64,000 nt of DNA from Kalaharituber pfeilii (taxonomy: Eukaryota; Ascomycota; Pezizomycetes; Pezizales; Pezizaceae), in the NCBI GenBank assembly GCA_015179045.1, contig WHUZ01000003.1:1736001-1800000 (forward strand), read 5' to 3'. Both the position numbers and the translations under genes were made by a program. Shown piece after piece: positions 1 through 10,154 of this stretch. How positions within the stretch are numbered: the stretch's first letter is position 1; the number at the start of each line of letters is the position of its first letter. The notes beneath the pieces were generated by a model. It ran no database searches. It was not told the DNA's origin and worked only from the letters and a program-made list of their open reading frames with translations.

Positions 1-2106
1 GGCGAACATGAAGAGGAAGAGTTAGAGGAAGAGGGGATGCAGGTGGTGGAAATTTCAGACGAGTCAGAGGAAGTTGCATCAGACGAGCAGATTGCTCGTC
101 CAAAGAAACCTACGCCACAGCCCACGCCCAATCTGAAGTCATTGGCAGAGGCTTTCACATCCGCCCCACCTAGCCGAAAGTCCACTCCTTCACGCCCATC
201 TTCCTCTTCCTCAAGCTCCTTCACAACCAAGAGGCAGCAAAGGAGTAGGCTGTCGCGGGAATCAACTAGAGAGCCCTCAATCCCACATCTATCTGCCTTA
301 GAAGGATGGGGCGCAAGAGTGAAAGCCGCCAGAAGAGACCCCGTAGAAGAGGAGGGAAGGCAAATCGTCGGTTCTAAACTTCCAGCCAAGGCATCGTCCT
401 CAGAAACCACATCCTTGAGGAAGACTCCAATCATCGTCATCCCGGACAACGATGATGAAGCAGAGGACAGTATTCTACGCTGGAGAAATCCAGTTACCAG
501 TCGTACCGCCGAAGTTGACGCGCGGACAGGGAATACTAGACGGACGGTGTTAAAACATAGGCTTAGTCGTAGTAGGACGCCATCGGAAATATCTCTTAAG
601 CGATTAAGGATTGGAACTCCCAGCACCAACTCATCTACTGACTCCCTTTCCGAAAACATCCCACCTGGAGAGAAGGAGAAGCCACCCTTCATCAGCTCCC
701 TGTTGGAAAACTGGAAAAACCCTGTGTTTGCACCTCCAGAACCCCCTATTCCCGTGCTTGGCCCAACAGCGAATTTGATGGCGACGCAACAGGAGTGGAT
801 GCACACGCATCTGAATGGGGGAGGCGGATATATCGAGAAAATGGCGACGGGGCTTGACTTGTTTAAGGACATGGCGGGACTGGGATCGGAAAAGTTGACA
901 AAGGAGGGGCTAAGGAGAGCAAGAGTGGTGGGGCAGGTGGATAGGAAGTTTGTTTTGGTTGTTATGCCGGTGACTGGAGGGAAGATGGCGGAGAAGGAGG
1001 GTGGGGATGGGGAAGGGGAGGGAGAAGGGGAGGGAGGGCGAGTGGCGGGTGAAGATTTGCTGGTGATTATTGACCAGCATGCGGCGGATGAGAGGTGGAG
1101 GGTAGAAGCGCTAATGGAGGAGCTGTGTAGAGAGCAGTCCTTAGAAAGCGCGGTAGCATCAGAAATACCGGCTCAGTTGCCAGAGGATGGAGGTGATGCA
1201 TCTACCGCACCAAATCCAGCACAAGCGGCAGTAGTACGGACACCGCAATCCCGGATTGCTACGGCCCCAATACCGCTAAATAAGGCACAAAAATACAGCA
1301 TTAATGAGGCTGAGCACTCACTCCTCTCACGCCCACCATATATCCAGGCGTTTTCCACCTGGGGAATCTTGTATACACTCTCCCCTCCCGAACCTCCCAC
1401 GTCCGACACCAAGGCCACCACAACCTCTTCCAACCCCCCCCAGTCTCCAACCTTCACCCTCACCCACGTCCCCCGGCTCATCCTCGACCGTATCCTCACC
1501 ACCCCTTCACTGGGCGCCGAACTCGTGCGCTCACACTTGTGGGACTTGGCCGACAGACAAGGTCCTCCCCACCCACCTTCAGCTCCTGCCTCTGAGCAAG
1601 AACAGGCGACGTCAAAATGGCCCTCTCGCCTGCACAACGCCCCCAAGAAACTCCTCGAGCTAGTCAACTCTCGTGCGTGCCGTTCGGCGATAATGTTTGG
1701 GGATGAGCTGACGAAGAAGGAGTGTGAGGTGCTAGTGGGGAGGATGAGCGGGACGGTGTTTCCGTTTATGTGTGCGCATGGGAGGCCGAGTGGGGTGCCG
1801 CTTGTGAGGATGGGGAGGCAGAGGGCGAGTGGGGCGGGGGAGGGAAGGTATACTGCGGGAAGGATGGGCCTCAGAAGGGGGTTTGGGATGGAAGTAGGTG
1901 GGGAAATGACGACCGCTAGGGGTGTGGGATGGATCGGGGATAGGAAATACGCGAGGGTAGGTGGTGAGGAGGGAGGGGGAGAGTATGGGGAAGCGTATAG
2001 AAGGTGGAGGGAAAGAGAGAGGGGAGGTAAGGGGGTGGAGGGGCCGAGAGTGGAAAGGGAGGAGATGAAGGTAGTGGATTTAGAGGGTATGGATGTGGAT
2101 GTATAG
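1..2106 (+). CDS. MLH3: MLH3-type DNA mismatch repair protein (MutL family), 5' part outside window
   Basis: The frame is open from base 1, so the N-terminal ATPase part lies outside the window; an internal ATG at 37 is not a credible start. The first 200 or so residues are low-complexity linker rich in Ser, Pro and acidic residues. The C-terminal MutL dimerisation/endonuclease domain follows. It shows the metal-binding motif DQHAADERWRVE near nt 1070 (family pattern DQHA-x2-E-x4-E), ACRSAIMFGDEL near nt 1675 and CAHGRPSGVPLV near nt 1770. An intact DQHA motif together with ACR and C-x-HGRP is the MLH3/PMS-type set. In the family this subunit pairs with MLH1 and nicks DNA in mismatch repair and meiotic crossing-over. 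A Gly/Glu-rich insert (about 1000-1050) interrupts the domain. About 95 extra residues, rich in Gly, Arg and Glu, follow the last conserved motif. The last 100 or so bases recur at 7518-7640. Confidence 0.85.
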   Translation, partial: GEHEEEELEEEGMQVVEISDESEEVASDEQIARPKKPTPQPTPNLKSLAEAFTSAPPSRKSTPSRPSSSSSSSFTTKRQQRSRLSRESTREPSIPHLSALEGWGARVKAARRDPVEEEGRQIVGSKLPAKASSSETTSLRKTPIIVIPDNDDEAEDSILRWRNPVTSRTAEVDARTGNTRRTVLKHRLSRSRTPSEISLKRLRIGTPSTNSSTDSLSENIPPGEKEKPPFISSLLENWKNPVFAPPEPPIPVLGPTANLMATQQEWMHTHLNGGGGYIEKMATGLDLFKDMAGLGSEKLTKEGLRRARVVGQVDRKFVLVVMPVTGGKMAEKEGGDGEGEGEGEGGRVAGEDLLVIIDQHAADERWRVEALMEELCREQSLESAVASEIPAQLPEDGGDASTAPNPAQAAVVRTPQSRIATAPIPLNKAQKYSINEAEHSLLSRPPYIQAFSTWGILYTLSPPEPPTSDTKATTTSSNPPQSPTFTLTHVPRLILDRILTTPSLGAELVRSHLWDLADRQGPPHPPSAPASEQEQATSKWPSRLHNAPKKLLELVNSRACRSAIMFGDELTKKECEVLVGRMSGTVFPFMCAHGRPSGVPLVRMGRQRASGAGEGRYTAGRMGLRRGFGMEVGGEMTTARGVGWIGDRKYARVGGEEGGGEYGEAYRRWRERERGGKGVEGPRVEREEMKVVDLEGMDVDV

Positions 2107-2467
2107 AGTGGTGGAGCCTGCATAACCCGCCTCTGAAATTTTCACATCAAGTGAATAGAAGGATGGACTGTGAAGCTTTGTCTAGACTAGACCCTATTTA
2201 TGGGGCTCAGATTAACTACTGGTCCTTTGAATTAAACCCCCCCTATGATATGTTGTAAATAATTTTTTTTTGTTGTTTTCTTGTATGATAACGTTTGTAG
2301 TGTTGATGTTGTACTTGAAATAAGGTAGGCGGGACACGTGATTATATATGGTAGGTTTTTTCCTCTCATTGTATGTATGTATGTGTGTATTTCCAAATGT
2401 TTTACCATCCCTGAATTAGTACTTGAATATATATTTATCATGGTATTGGGTTAGTTATAAATATATA
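2107..2467. other. MLH3 downstream flank, no gene
   Basis: AT-rich 3' flank of MLH3. It is repeated in unit 2 at 8066-8410 and, more diverged, at 13296-13400 with the shared word acatatttatgggct-like core. No convincing open frame is present. Confidence 0.6.
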
Positions 2468-3413
2468 CAGTGCCATGCAGAAAGTTTTTCGGCACTAGGA
2501 AGTATAGGGATAAGTGTGCTATGCAATATGCAGATCGAGTCTGTATTCAACATAGGCTGATGAGAGTATATACATAGAGAGAAAAACATGAACAATTAAA
2601 TACTTTGTATACCAACCCTGTGTTGTATGAAACTGCAGCGACTCTCTTTGGCATAGTCTTATATAGACTTTTCAAAGAGTTTCTGATGGGTATAGTATTC
2701 CAACACTCAACAACTGCATCTCCAAGTTGCTCTTTTCACTGTCTCGCCGGGCCCTCCTGACATTTTGAGTAATCTCCGGAAAAAAACGTTCTATTTAATT
2801 GGACGTTTAAGATGGTACCCATACGTGCTCAATTTAGATTGAAGGTCTGGAGAATAAGCAGGAATGTTTCAGCAAACCTCTATAGAGTGCTCTTCAAAGA
2901 AATTTTTTTGGACGCTTTTTAGCTGTATGGACTGGAAAAATTATCTTTGCTGGAAAAAAAAGGATCCTCGCCTGCAGCCGTAACCTGTGCTATAACAGGT
3001 AAAAAGCTTTTTCCTTAAGTATAGTAATATAGACTTTTAGCGTTCACTCGGTTTTTCTTCGATTCGCCTCAATTGTGCCTATATCTAGATATAAGTATTA
3101 GAGAAGAAACATGCCCATACCATCACTGCGATATTCTTTGTAGTCCTTTCCTCTTTGGCTGAAAACACAATCGGGGTGCATAAACTTTCTCCTTTTCTGC
3201 GAAAAGTCCCATACAGCTTTCACCTGTTTTTTTCCTCTTCTCAACTGAAAACACTCATCACTCCATATATGGGCCGTTCAAAATTTCTTTTCAGTCGTAA
3301 TATAGCCCACATGAAACCGAGCAGTTTTGAAATACAGACTCGATCTGCAATATTGCATAGCACACTTTATCCCTATACTTTCCTAGTGCCGAATACTTTC
3401 TCGCATGGCACTG
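2468..3413 (-). mobile_element. Degenerate Tc1/mariner-like element with TA target duplication
   Basis: The ends form terminal inverted repeats of about 80 bp: CAGTGCCATGCAGAAAG at the left and its near-complement ending GCATGGCACTG at the right. TA dinucleotides flank the element at 2466-2467 and 3414-3415. The interior, read on the minus strand, retains a frameshifted Tc1 signature (pieces reading PAYSPDL and IEHVWV near 2810-2870), which corresponds to the family's SPDLNPIE motif before the catalytic Glu/Asp. No long transposase frame survives, so it is a non-autonomous relic. Unit 2 of the duplication lacks it (around 8402-8425), so it inserted after the duplication. Confidence 0.85.
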
Positions 3414-4135
3414 TAACTACAGTGGAAGGAAGAATATGTATAGCAGGTAATTCGATTTGTAGGGAGTTTTAAGTTGGATTTTATATATTTTTTTTGGTGG
3501 GGCATGGAGGGGAAGGGAGGCAATGGATTTAGAGTAGTAAGTATACTTGTACATAAGTATGTAGCAGTTAGTAAGTAACATATCTATTTACCGTTCCCAC
3601 GTGCGTATTAGTGGCGTGAACATATGGATCGATAAGTTACCCTGATTCGCAACCCTCTCTTTCCCCATCCAATACACCCCATATGTATCTCCTATACTTA
3701 AAGTATTTCTCTTCAATTTTGTCCCAATATATCTCTTCATGCGCTCACGGAAAGGCATCCTGATATCTCGAGTGTGACTGTTCAATTATGGAAAATATTG
3801 AGCGGATATTGTTTATAAGGAAAGGCGGGGGGGGTGCGGTGGGGTGAGCTGGGCTGGTGTATGGAGAGAAATATAGATGGAAAGCGGAGGTGTGGGAGTA
3901 TTGTATATATGTTAGACTAGGTTGAGGAAATGGTAAGAGATGATATGCTGTCTTGTGGCTTGAACGCGGCCGTTTCTAGAGTGCTATCTTGTTTGGGCGA
4001 GCGTTACATTCTCCATTCTTCATTGCCCGCTTCCGCACTGAAGATGTTTTGTTGCGACGCTGAAACGGGATTCACGATTACTGTTATTATTTGGTGAGGC
4101 ACTGATATCGGGTTGTGATTTATCGTTGGGTTATG
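3414..4135. other. Duplicated non-coding stretch
   Basis: This stretch matches 8415-9225 of unit 2. It holds a short G run near 3829-3836 and AT-rich sequence. I see no supported gene. Confidence 0.5.
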
Positions 4136-4141
4136 AGCATC

Positions 4142-4232
4142 ACTCGCGCTCTCATCACTTGCACTCTCATCATTCGCAGTCTCATCACTTGCACTCTCAT
4201 CATTCGCAGTCTCATCACTCATTCTCAGTCTC
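4142..4232. repeat. 15-bp tandem repeat
   Basis: About six imperfect copies of a 15-nt unit alternating ctctcatcacttgca and ctctcatcattcgca. The array lies in sequence present only in unit 1, and is followed by irregular cat/tca-rich DNA to about 4450. Both strands stay open by chance because the unit is a multiple of three. Confidence 0.75.
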
Positions 4233-4656
4233 ACCAGTCGTAGGCTTACTACACACAGGTCTTACCACTTTCTTACTTCGACATGCCCATTATTTGATCA
4301 CTCTGACAGTTCTATCACCTAATCATTCTAACTATATCAATGCTAGGCTCATTCATTTGATTACTTTAATAGGCTCATTGGAAAGCCTCATTGCTAACTT
4401 TTGACAGGGTTATTCAAATGATTGCTCTGACAGTCTCATTACTCACTTTGACAAGTAGATCATTTGACAATTCCCACTTTGTTTAATACTCTTGTATACT
4501 CACTAAGTACCAATAAGGAGATGGGTGTTTAACAGTCTCAGAGAGTATCCTAGGGGCTTGGTATGAGTTAATGTCTATGGGTATTGTATTTGGTTATTGC
4601 TATATGAATTGAATATATTTAATAAAAAAATTACTATTGTTTGCTATACTATACTA

Positions 4657-5255
4657 GGGGTTGTCGACGAACAACTGGGAATGGCTACCAGAAGGTACCA
4701 GAGAAAATACGCCAGCCAAACTAGGCAGGTGTCGTGAGGCACCCCTTTTACCCTTGTGAAATTTATTAGTAAGTACTATGAATTACCATAAATATGCCTC
4801 TACATAACAAGACTTACGCGTATCAACTTTACACCTTTGCAACATGCCCCGTCTAAGTCAAAGAGCTGTAATACAATAAGAGCTCAGAAGCGAAGCAATG
4901 TAAAAGCTATTATGATGCTTATGATTCTTAATTGACACGTGATGAACCCATAAAGAGGATATGTATGCATTATTTGTGTTTGTAGATGCATCTCAATGTT
5001 GATGTGATCGGGATGTGAATACGCGGGTGATGCATATGGTACGAAATAAATGCGGGTGTATGCAGCAAAGTAGGCTACTAACTGAGCACTACTTACCAAA
5101 AGAGCCCGCTACCAGTCAAATTTGACTGGTAACAGGCGTTACGTTGGTACTGGAGACTACCAGCCAACAGACCAATGAACGAAGGGGCCAAGGCACCTCA
5201 GTTAGTAGTGTCTGTACTTTCTGGTAGCCATTCCCAGTTGTTCGTCGACAACCCC
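4657..5255. mobile_element. MITE A, 599 bp, TA-flanked, inverted termini starting GGGGTTGTCGACG
   Basis: The first 40 or so bases and the last 40 are inverted complements (GGGGTTGTCGACGAACAACT at the left, its complement at the right). TA flanks at 4655-4656 and 5256-5257 fit a Tc1/mariner-pogo type insertion. It has no transposase. Related copies lie at 27530-28290 and, in part and inverted, at 28291-28774. A short internal palindrome near 5115-5135 (ccagtcaaatttgactgg) is shared with the copy near 28133-28152. Confidence 0.8.
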
Positions 5256-5609
5256 TACTACAGTAGTCAAAGTAATTGTGAAGAGTATATGGTTACAGTA
5301 AATGTACAGTTGGAAGAACTGCGTGATTTTGGAAATTATTACAGTTATATTTTCAGACACTTCGTGTAACTAAACCGTTTTTACGCTACAAAACCGTTAT
5401 ACTGCTGCAAATCGTTTGCGGGTGCTAACCAAATACGAGCCATTTCCCAGCAGTAACGCGAACCGGCCTATTTACGGCAACATCACGGTTATAAAAAAGG
5501 GGGCTTCGTCGGTACAGTAGGTATGTGCACTGGTGATCGAGACTGACGGTGGGCCTGAAGGCGGGGTTGGTAGAAACGAACAGGCATAGACAGGGTTCCA
5601 TGTTTAACG

Positions 5610-5841
5610 GAGCATGATTATGCTTGCTCTCCAATTGCTAGGAGAAGACCTGGAAGCCTTCCTAACCCAACACCTACAATACAGCATAAGTGCGCTGGGG
5701 AAGCCTTGAAACGGTCAATTCTAGGTATCTATTTCACTCAACTTGAGAGAGACTGCCGCATAGTATACGAGCTAATCGGGCATACTGGTATTGATATCGA
5801 CCTAGAGCAGCCCAAGGAATATTTACATTATTTCCCCTTCT
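5610..5841 (+). pseudogene. Relic or uncharacterised short coding stretch upstream of GTPase copy 1
   Basis: One frame reads a helical-looking peptide from the ATG at about 5610 (containing LLGEDLEAFLTQHLQYS) to a stop near 5709. A second frame continues with EALKRSILGIYFTQLER and GHTGIDIDLEQPKEY to a stop at about 5841. The two look like one protein split by a frameshift. The same arrangement, with the same shift, is present at 9860-10058 upstream of GTPase copy 2, so the break predates the duplication. It could be a relic domain, an upstream exon or conserved leader. I do not recognise the family. Confidence 0.35.
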
Positions 5842-5915
5842 GAACGACTCCTGACGGCGCATTGGCCACGATTTTGCACACGATAAACCCACCAGCAACA
5901 GTAATCATAGTAAAA

Positions 5916-6989
5916 ATGGGGTTTTGGATGAATTTTTTCAAGAGAGCAGCAGAATTAACACTTCAAACAGCATACCTATGTGTGGCGGGGGTGGTCATCA
6001 TAGCCGAAGCGCCGATAATTGGTGTGATTGCTGCAGGGACCTTTGTCGCAACTTCGATTGCTAAGGCGTTTACAAGTGCACCCGAAATACAGAATCCTAA
6101 CATCAGCATGGTGGAGTCTGAGCTCAATAAGGGTGATATAGTCACAAAGGGCACTGCCAACATCACCCAGGAGGATCATGAGCGCGTCAAAGAGGAATTG
6201 GGGTTCAAGGATAGGGTCACCCACATTGCTGTCGCTGGCAGGTCAGGCACGGGCAAGTCATCATTAATCAATGCCTTCCGAGGACTCGAGGGGGACGAAG
6301 ACTCCGCTGCTCTCACGGATGAAGTCGAATGTACCAGAAGAATCGAGCGATACCCAGATCCACAATGTCCATGGATTGTGTGGTATGATATCCCTGGCGG
6401 CGGCACTACTGAGGTCCCTGACGCTGGATACTTTGAAAAACAGGGCTTGTATGTTATGGATTGTATCATTGTCCTTTGGGCAGATCGTTTCACTGAACTG
6501 GACCTCGAAATCTTGAAAGGTGCTCGCAAATGGAATATCACAGCATTAGTTGTCCGTTCCAAGTCCGATCTAACACTTCTCAATACGGCGACTCGAGGAA
6601 AATTACGTGATCAAGACTTGTATGAACGTAACCTTCCACAGGCACGAGAGAATTATATCGAGAAAAGCAGGAAGAGTATCAAAGATAATTTGGCCAAAGC
6701 TCAATTGGAGAGTCATTTCACCGATGAGAACTTTTTCCTGGTCAGCGCTCCGAACATACAACAAATGATGATCAAGTCGAATGATATCCCCGAGGCAAAG
6801 GAGATTGAGGGAGAAGCAGCGAGTAGTTCAGGGTATGGAGAGGCACAACTAAAGAAGTGGTGGGAGAAATTGCAAGCGGCACTTGAGAGAGTTAGGAACA
6901 AAATACAAACTTCCCCAGAATTCATTGATGAAAAGGAGTTGATCGCTAGAATATTTGGCTCTATCACGGAAACCCGATATAGGAAATAA
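5916..6989 (+). CDS. IRG-like (interferon-inducible-GTPase-like) GTP-binding protein, copy 1
   Basis: A single-exon 357-residue protein; I chose the first ATG (5916), as the frame's upstream extension has only a TTG. Residues about 20-50 are hydrophobic (alternating Val/Ile/Ala with Gly and Pro) and may anchor or insert in a membrane. The G domain follows: P-loop GRSGTGKSS at about residues 108-116, then a conserved stretch ending WYDIPGGGTTEVP (G3, Asp about 158), and RSKSD at about 214-218 (G4). The order and the DIPG/LPG-type G3 resemble animal immunity-related GTPases (IIGP family), which act at intracellular membranes; a fungal role is unknown. The C-terminal part is charged and helical, with one AKEIEGE heptad-like unit. 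Paralogue of 10155-11438. Family assignment is by motif and pattern only. Confidence 0.75.
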   Translation: MGFWMNFFKRAAELTLQTAYLCVAGVVIIAEAPIIGVIAAGTFVATSIAKAFTSAPEIQNPNISMVESELNKGDIVTKGTANITQEDHERVKEELGFKDRVTHIAVAGRSGTGKSSLINAFRGLEGDEDSAALTDEVECTRRIERYPDPQCPWIVWYDIPGGGTTEVPDAGYFEKQGLYVMDCIIVLWADRFTELDLEILKGARKWNITALVVRSKSDLTLLNTATRGKLRDQDLYERNLPQARENYIEKSRKSIKDNLAKAQLESHFTDENFFLVSAPNIQQMMIKSNDIPEAKEIEGEAASSSGYGEAQLKKWWEKLQAALERVRNKIQTSPEFIDEKELIARIFGSITETRYRK

Positions 6990-7517
6990 CTTCCAGAGGT
7001 ATTGCTATCCTCTGTCATTTTGTAGTAATTCATTGGCAGATACCTTATTTCAAAAACTGACCTCCATGCTAACATGCAACTAGTAGGAGAAAAGTCCGGA
7101 TAACAATCCTTCCACCGCGCATGTCAAGTATGAGCAAAACTTGCTGGGTGAGGTTCTAGGGTATTGGGGAATCGTGGTAGATGCTGATGGGTCCTTTGAG
7201 GGGCAGAATGCATGTGGACAAGCGACAAATATTAGAATATGAATTGCTATATTACTTAGATTCTAGTATATTGACGAGGCACTTTATATATACTCCGAGT
7301 TGGCCAGGATGAAAACGCAAAATATTAGGCCGTATTTGGTTGGCCACGTAAACAAAATCCCGGCTTCACTTACAGCCGCTTCGCATGAGTACTCTACACC
7401 TAAGTATTTGAGTTCTCATGCCCAGACATTGACATGCTAGATAAACTGTTTCTCGTATGAATAATTTTGTGTTAGCGTTAAGTACCTAACAAAAGGTAGG
7501 TAGGGTAACGTTATATG
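6990..7517. other. 3' flank of GTPase copy 1, end of duplication unit 1
   Basis: Non-coding. Matches 11439-11880, then from about 7430 matches 13405-13495. Nothing gene-like is seen. Confidence 0.5.
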
Positions 7518-7640
7518 GAAGGTGGAGGGAAAAAGAGAGGAGGTCAGGGGTTGGAGGGGGCGAGAAGGCAAAGGGAGGAAGATGGAGAGGTAGTGGATTT
7601 AGAGAGGGTATGGATGGGGATGTATAGAGTGGTGGAACCG
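7518..7640 (+). pseudogene. Duplicated scrap of the MLH3 3' end (duplication junction)
   Basis: About 120 bp closely match nt 2003-2115, including the stretch encoding the last MLH3 residues and the stop region (tgtatagagtggtgga). Small indels break the frame. It has no upstream coding sequence and cannot make protein. Its position directly after the end of unit 1 marks the breakpoint of the tandem duplication. Confidence 0.85.
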
Positions 7641-7643
7641 GTA

Positions 7644-8065
7644 TGAGCGGGCCAGGGGTACAGCCGACGTTTGCTCACTAGCCGTTGGTCTTCTGCTGGG
7701 AAGTCGCTGGCCTCAGGTTGTCGAAAGGTAGCCGTCGCTATGTTCAGAGGATACTTCGAGTTGTATTCCGCGGCGCCGTACTGAGTATATGTACAAGTGC
7801 AAATGTATAAGCAAGACTAAAGTAACCAAACGTATGTATTAAATTAGATAGAAGGTGATCAGTAAGACATAAAGACATGTAGAGAATAGATATTACCACC
7901 TCTTATACCGCTGGCCGACAGAATATTCATTTCTAATCATCCTTCTTTTCCGGACTTACCCTCATTCCAAGTATTTGCTTACTGTATAATCTACGTGACC
8001 TGCGGCTTCCTTGAACCCAGCGCCAGCATAGCTATAGCAGTTAGGCGCCGTCGCCTACCACACCA
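7644..8065. mobile_element. 422-bp insertion starting TG and ending CA, candidate solo LTR
   Basis: Comparison with the MLH3 flank (2115-2129) shows that this block interrupts otherwise colinear sequence. It begins TGAGCGGG, ends CACACCA, and is flanked on each side by GTA (7641-7643 and 8066-8068). TG...CA ends and length fit a solo LTR, though a 3-bp flank is short for an LTR element. There is no coding content. Confidence 0.45.
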
Positions 8066-8188
8066 GTATAACCCGCCTCTAAGACTTTCACATCCAGTGA
8101 ATAGAAGGATGGACTGTGAAGTTTTGTCTAGACTAGACCCTATTTATGGGGCTCAGATTAACTACTGGTCCTTCGAATTATGATATGT

Positions 8189-8190
<2 letters not shown>

Positions 8191-8225
<35 letters not shown>

Positions 8226-8454
8226 ATAACTTTTGTAGTGTTGATGTTGATGTACCTGTAATGAGGTATGTGACACACGTGATTACATATATATGGTAGG
8301 GTTTTTTTCCTGCCATTGTATGTGCTGTGAGTGCGTGCTGTCTCTGTGTGTGTGTGTGGATTTTCCAATGATTTACCCAGTAGAGTATATGTTATCATGG
8401 CATTGGAGTAGTTACAATGGTAAGAAGAATGTACATATCGTCTAACAGAAAAGA

Positions 8455-8494
<40 letters not shown>
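8191..8494. repeat. Two long poly-T runs (8191-8222, 8459-8494)
   Basis: Runs of 32 and 36 T. The matching place for the first in unit 1 (2261-2270) has only a short T run, so it lengthened in unit 2 after duplication. Confidence 0.8.
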
Positions 8495-8495
<1 letters not shown>

Positions 8496-9066
8496 GTAGT
8501 TCACAATGGATATTTGTATGTTAGTAGTAGTAACATACTTACATACCTTTTACCTCATATGTGCATATTAGTCGATGCCCGCCGGCGGGTTGTGTGGTGT
8601 GGGCGTGTTGAACATATGGATCGACAAGTTACCCTGATACCCAACCCTCTTTCCCCATCCAACACACTCCCATGTACTTAAAGTATTTTTTTTGAAACAT
8701 AACTTCAAAGTTTGTCCCAATATCTCTCTTCATGCGTTCACGAAAAACTCAGGAAAGGCACCCTGATATCTCGAGTGTGACTGTTCAATTATGGAGATAT
8801 CGCAGGCAGATATTGTTTATAAGAAGACGGGGGGGGGGTGCGCTAAGTTGGGGTGGGGTGAGCTGGGCTGGTGTTTGGAGAGAAATATAGATGGAAAGCG
8901 GAGGTGTGAGAGTATTGTATATATGTTAGATTAGGTTAGGGAAATGGTAAGAGATGATATGCTGTCTTGTTTGGGGGAGTGCGCTATATGCGTTACATGA
9001 GCTATCCAACAGCATACCGGCGCATCCATTACATGCGTTAGTTGCCAACCGTACGTGACCATTGTA

Positions 9067-9100
9067 CCTCCTCCTCCTCCTCCTCGTCCTCCTCCTCCTC
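9067..9100. repeat. (CCT)n microsatellite
   Basis: About eleven CCT triplets interrupted by one GT substitution, in non-coding sequence of unit 2. Confidence 0.8.
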
Positions 9101-9229
9101 ATGTGTAATACTCCATTCTTCATTGCCCGCTTCCGCACTGAAGATGTTTGTTGCGACACTGAAACGGGATTCACGATTACTGTTCTTATTTGGTGAGGCA
9201 CTGATATCGGTCGTGATTTATCGTTGGGT

Positions 9230-9734
9230 TATGAGCGGAGGGTGTACTGTCGTGGATGGGATGCTTTCTGGCTGTTGAGTGCAACTTACATCCCTATCGT
9301 GGGATGTTTTCTGGCTATTGAGTGCAACTTACAAGAAATTCAGCCGCAAGGTTAGGAGTACCCGAAGTCTGGGCTGCAGAGGAGGAGGTATGGTGAGCAG
9401 GGTTATCGCTACTAGTAGTAGATGTAGGTTATCGACACTTATGTACATGTATTGAGTGTGGTCCGGGATAAGGTAATAGGGTGAGAGTTTTTCACCGGCC
9501 GAGACTGCAGCGTCTGATTACGGGACTAACTCAAGATCTTGGTGCAGGGTGAGGAGAGCATGTGAACGAGGCTACCGTGAGGAAGGTTGGAGAGGCAATA
9601 TGATAGGAAGGATAGAAGGAAGGGGAGCACCCCTGTACGAGTACATACATATGCATTTCAAAATCAACTCTCATCTGTCGATGAACCAGATCGGTTCATG
9701 ACTAACCCCGTAGATTAGCATACTCGCCCTCATA
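9230..9734. other. Unit-2-specific non-coding stretch
   Basis: Does not match unit 1. It includes a short direct repeat (gggatg-ttttctgg-ctgttgagtgcaactta-like, about 9258-9332) and, just after its end near 9755-9810, several copies of gcgggcttgaag. No gene is seen. Confidence 0.4.
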
Positions 9735-9859
9735 TGCGCACTGGTGATCGCGGCTGACGGTGGGCCTGACGGTGGGCTTGAAGGCGGGCTTGAAGGCGGG
9801 CTTGAAGGCGGAATTGGTAGAAACGAAAAGACATACACAGGGTTCCATGATAAATAGAG

Positions 9860-10058
9860 CATGATTATGCTTGCTTCTTCAATTACTAGGAGAAGACCTG
9901 GAAGCATTCCTAACCCAACACCTACAATACAGCATAACGGCACTGAGGAAGTCTTGAAACGGTCAATTCTAGGTATCTATTTCACTCAACTGGAGAGAGA
10001 GTGCCGCATAGTATACCAGCTAATCGGGCATACTGGTATTGATACCGACCTAGAGTAG
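9860..10058 (+). pseudogene. Relic or uncharacterised short coding stretch upstream of GTPase copy 2
   Basis: Second copy of the stretch at 5610-5841, with the same two-frame organisation. The downstream frame keeps VLKRSILGIYFTQLER and IGHTGIDTDLE but ends early, because the Gln codon of copy 1 (CAG) is TAG here. Differences between copies include several amino-acid changes and few silent ones, which argues against strong protein-level constraint. Confidence 0.35.
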
Positions 10059-10154
10059 CGCAAGAAATATTTCCCCTTCTGAACGAGTTCCGACGGCATA
10101 TTGGCCACGACTTTGCACACGATAAATCCACCAGCAACAGTAATCATAGTAGAA

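Larger units (their letters stand above)
2003..7517. repeat. Tandem segmental duplication, unit 1 (carries GTPase copy 1)
   Basis: Unit 1 begins inside the 3' end of MLH3 and ends near 7517, where sequence matching MLH3 3' DNA starts again. Blocks that match unit 2 include 2129-2235 with 8069-8180, 2280-2460 with 8222-8410, 3540-4130 with 8515-9225, 5519-5860 with 9735-10100, the GTPase genes, and 6990-7400 with 11439-11880. Homology is interrupted by insertions private to unit 1: a Tc1-like element at 2468-3413 and a stretch at 4136-5515 that contains a MITE. The outer boundaries are read by eye, good to about 10 bp at the central junction and less at the far end. Confidence 0.8.

Noticed and set aside
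1173..2123. 316-residue open frame on the minus strand opposite MLH3
   Set aside because: Composition is that of an antisense shadow; the plus strand carries the MutL motifs.
4142..4232. Repeat block considered as a CRISPR-like array
   Set aside because: Units are contiguous 15-mers with no spacers, in a eukaryotic context.
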